This document shows, piece after piece, positions 41,516 to 43,569 of a DNA stretch of 43,569 nucleotides (within the stretch, counting starts at the first letter, position 1; every line of letters starts with the position of its first letter). The stretch lies in contig JBBHKE010002025.1 in NCBI GenBank assembly GCA_037447655.1, positions 1-43,569 of the forward strand, given 5' to 3'. The DNA comes from Zygnema cylindricum. Its lineage: Eukaryota; Streptophyta; Zygnematophyceae; Zygnematales; Zygnemataceae. Below the pieces are notes generated by a model that saw only the letters and a program-made list of their open reading frames with translations, was not told where the DNA came from and did not search any database. A program made the translations under genes and the position numbers.

Positions 41516-43116
41516 TTATAAACAAGTTCGATCCGCTATTGCTGTTACAGCTAGTGAGCCCTTTTTCTTTGTGATCGTGTTCCCGGCATCCGAAAAATTG
41601 CATTCGGACATGGAACTAGAAGTCGGAATAGCTAGAACGGATCCGCGACAAAAGCTAGAATAGGAAATCCTACATCTTTCGTATGTACACTTGATTTTAT
41701 TTCCAACCATTCAAGTATGTTAAAGTTCAATCTTTCGTCGCTGGTTAATTTTAAAGCAAAATAAAGTTTTAATTTGTCATTAACGAGCGTTTTTTTGTCG
41801 GTGGTAATGAGAGCCTCATTTTCGTCATCGCTCTCACCAAAAAAATTGGGTAAAAGTCCATATTTGCGATGTTTCTCTTTTTTTTGTTATACCTTTAGGA
41901 CTATCGAAATCAACGTCATCACTGAGATTGTTTGCGAGTTGTCGAAGTTTGACCCTCACGCTTTCAATTTATTTTTTGATACTCTATTTGTTTCGAGCCT
42001 TTGTTTTTGTTGGGGATATAAGAGAGTTGCGACAATATGATACTCGTGAAGGCTCCACTTCGGTAATGCAAATTTTTTGATGAGTTGTTTAAATTTTTGC
42101 AAGTTTGGGGAATCGGCGCGGCATTCTTTTTCACCGTCATTGGAAGATGTTTTTCTTATCTTACAGTGGTTATAGAGAGACGATAGTTCAAACACCACCA
42201 AATGTAAGGTTGGATTTTTGAATTTTTCCAACTTTAGGGTCGCTTCTTGAAACCTTTCGAAAAGTCATAAGTTCGATATGATAAGTCTTATCGATACAAG
42301 TAAAACGTATCGATTTATTTTTTGCTTGAGCGATTGATCCTACCTCATTGAATGCATCGTAAATACTCTTAAGCATCCGGAGCAGAGAATTCCATCGCGT
42401 TGCGTTTTCTTCTTATAAAGTGTTTTTCAAAAGATTTTGTATATTACTTTGTTTGAAAAACGTGACCAATGATTTACACGCGCCAATTAGATTTAACAAT
42501 TTAGGAACTTCCACATCGTATTTGTGTTTTTTGGAGGTTCCGCTCTTGTTCAAAATCGTTGTTACAATTGTAGCAATTTTATGGTCAGCGCAAGGTATCC
42601 AAGAAAACATACTCACTAGACCTTCAACCGCACACACGTTACAGCCACTGTCTGTCACAACAATGTAACAATTTTCCAAAACATCAAAATTGGACATTTC
42701 AAAAATGGTCATACAATTTTTGAAAGCCGTAAAACATTTTCCGTCGTATGTTTTTCCTCCGGAAAATGATCAGCTTGAAGCGTTCGTGCATTTAGTTTAA
42801 TTTCATCGTCAATAAAATGAGCGGTTACTGATATGAATGAGGTTCTTTTTATTGTCTTGGGCTAGAGACCTGTCGTAAATGGGACGAAAATATTGCTATC
42901 AATATTTTCTCTAAGTTTTGGGATGATCAAACTGCGAATATATTTGGTAGAATATATATTGTAGTTTTTTACGCTATAGACGGACGGGATTAGTTGGTTG
43001 ATGTTAACACTTTTTTTGGACGAAACAGTAACATCAAGCAATGTTTGACAAAACGCTTGAAAACTTGAGAAAAAAAAACAATACGAAAATATCATACAAT
43101 TTCTAACCATGATCAA
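41516..43116 (-). pseudogene. hAT-superfamily transposase pseudogene
   Basis: Minus-strand fragments in order: LLDVTVSSKKSVNINQLIPS (42862-43116); RTSFISVTAHFIDDEIKLNA and PEEKTYDGKCF (about 42720-42860, between frames); ENCYIVVTDSGCNVCAVEGL, WIPCADHKIATIV and KSLVTFFKQSNIQ (42413-42712); TRWNSLLRMLKSIYDAFNEV after a stop (about 42330-42400); KWSLHEYHIVATLLYP (41956-42231); and the dimerisation-domain tail VLAIPTSSSMSECNFSDAGN followed by TITKKKGSL (41516-41710). The order, and the TDN-like, TRWNS and SASSERVFSAAGN-like motifs, identify hAT. At least four stops or frameshifts. Terminal inverted repeats were not found. Confidence 0.85.
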
Positions 43117-43156
43117 TAAATAAGGTTTCTAATTGATTTCCACTGATTTATTACCC

Positions 43157-43366
43157 AATAATTACTACATTTCGCGTGAAATTAACATAATAATTTGATA
43201 TATTTGTGGAAACACGGTATTAAATGCATAGTTAACACTTTGCAATAATGTACGATGAAAAAGTCAATAATTACGATATGTCGCGTGATATTGACATAAT
43301 AATTTTGACATATTTATGGAAACCCTGTATAAAGTGCATAATTAACACTTTACAATAGAGTACGAT
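43157..43366. repeat. Diverged tandem duplication, period about 109 bp
   Basis: 43157-43256 and 43266-43366 align along their length (AATAATTAC..., TCGCGTGA-ATT-ACATAATAATTT, GTGGAAAC/ATGGAAAC, TTAACACTTT-CAATA, GTACGAT). Possibly subterminal repeats of the hAT element. 43367-43569 shows nothing else recognisable beyond GTAC-containing words. Confidence 0.8.
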
Positions 43367-43569
43367 TTGCGGCCCTTATCTTCCAGTAAGATTTGCGAAA
43401 TTGAATAGTGTTAGTACCGTGTCAGATTTGCGACGCTAATCATGATGTCACGTACTTCCACGATACCAAGAGTACAAAGTACAATAATGTTGGATAATAT
43501 GGACAGTACAAAACCTTTTTTTTTTCGTTTTTTTCTTATCCGACGGTAGCCGATTTTATTTTTTTGTTT

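Noticed and set aside
1-43569. CRISPR arrays, bacterial operons, rRNA genes
   Set aside because: No regular repeat-spacer arrays and no rRNA motifs; introns and transposon types show nuclear eukaryotic DNA.

Overview
This window is nuclear DNA from a eukaryote with spliceosomal introns. It looks like a green-lineage (plant or streptophyte-alga type) genome. Three things point that way. The ribosomal protein eL33 and the sugar-acid kinase are of the plant type. Plant-style CCCTAAA / AAACCCTAA words recur, one of them upstream of the ribosomal gene. The retrotransposons are plant-like Ty1/copia elements. Gene density is low: four recognisable host genes in 43.6 kb. Introns and spacers are filled with polypyrimidine (CCCTCT)n, (TCTCTG)n, TGATG/TGACG pentamer and homopolymer repeats.

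Layout. (1) 387-4659 (+): the C-terminal 279 codons, in five exons, of a glucuronokinase (GHMP kinase) whose 5' end is unresolved. (2) 6762-8603 (-): a complete four-exon gene for cytosolic ribosomal protein eL33 (L35Ae), 111 aa, with a telo-box upstream. The two genes are convergent. (3) 10867-23863 (+): a 13-exon gene for a 1266-residue protein that combines a GT5 glucan synthase domain with a C-terminal multi-spanning membrane domain. This is the layout of the cytosolic and transporter part of fungal alpha-1,3-glucan synthase (Ags/Mok), without the outer amylase-like domain. All exon phases close. It is the most unexpected gene here. (4) 26240-27808 (-): a LEA-like protein of 522 aa with repeated 18-residue helical units and a C-terminal hydrophobic hairpin. 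G-box/ABRE-like words cluster upstream of it.

The right third (about 28.6-43.6 kb) is a transposon graveyard. It holds a 225-bp foldback MITE, a degenerate minus-strand copia element (29258-33038), and a second copia complex (33039-41033). The complex has two LTR types, A and B, and an integrase gene split into two oppositely oriented halves. It is best explained by insertion of an A-type element into the integrase gene of a B-type element, followed by one inversion. B-type LTRs carry a tRNA-like Pol III promoter (A box, B box, T-run). A degenerate hAT transposase pseudogene lies at 41516-43116 (-).

How the host genes may relate: glucuronokinase feeds UDP-glucuronate for wall polysaccharides, and the GT5/transmembrane protein would make and export an alpha-glucan. 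Both suggest wall or mucilage biosynthesis, but their proximity need not be functional. All exon calls come from reading frame continuity, splice signals and remembered family motifs. No alignment or transcript data were available.
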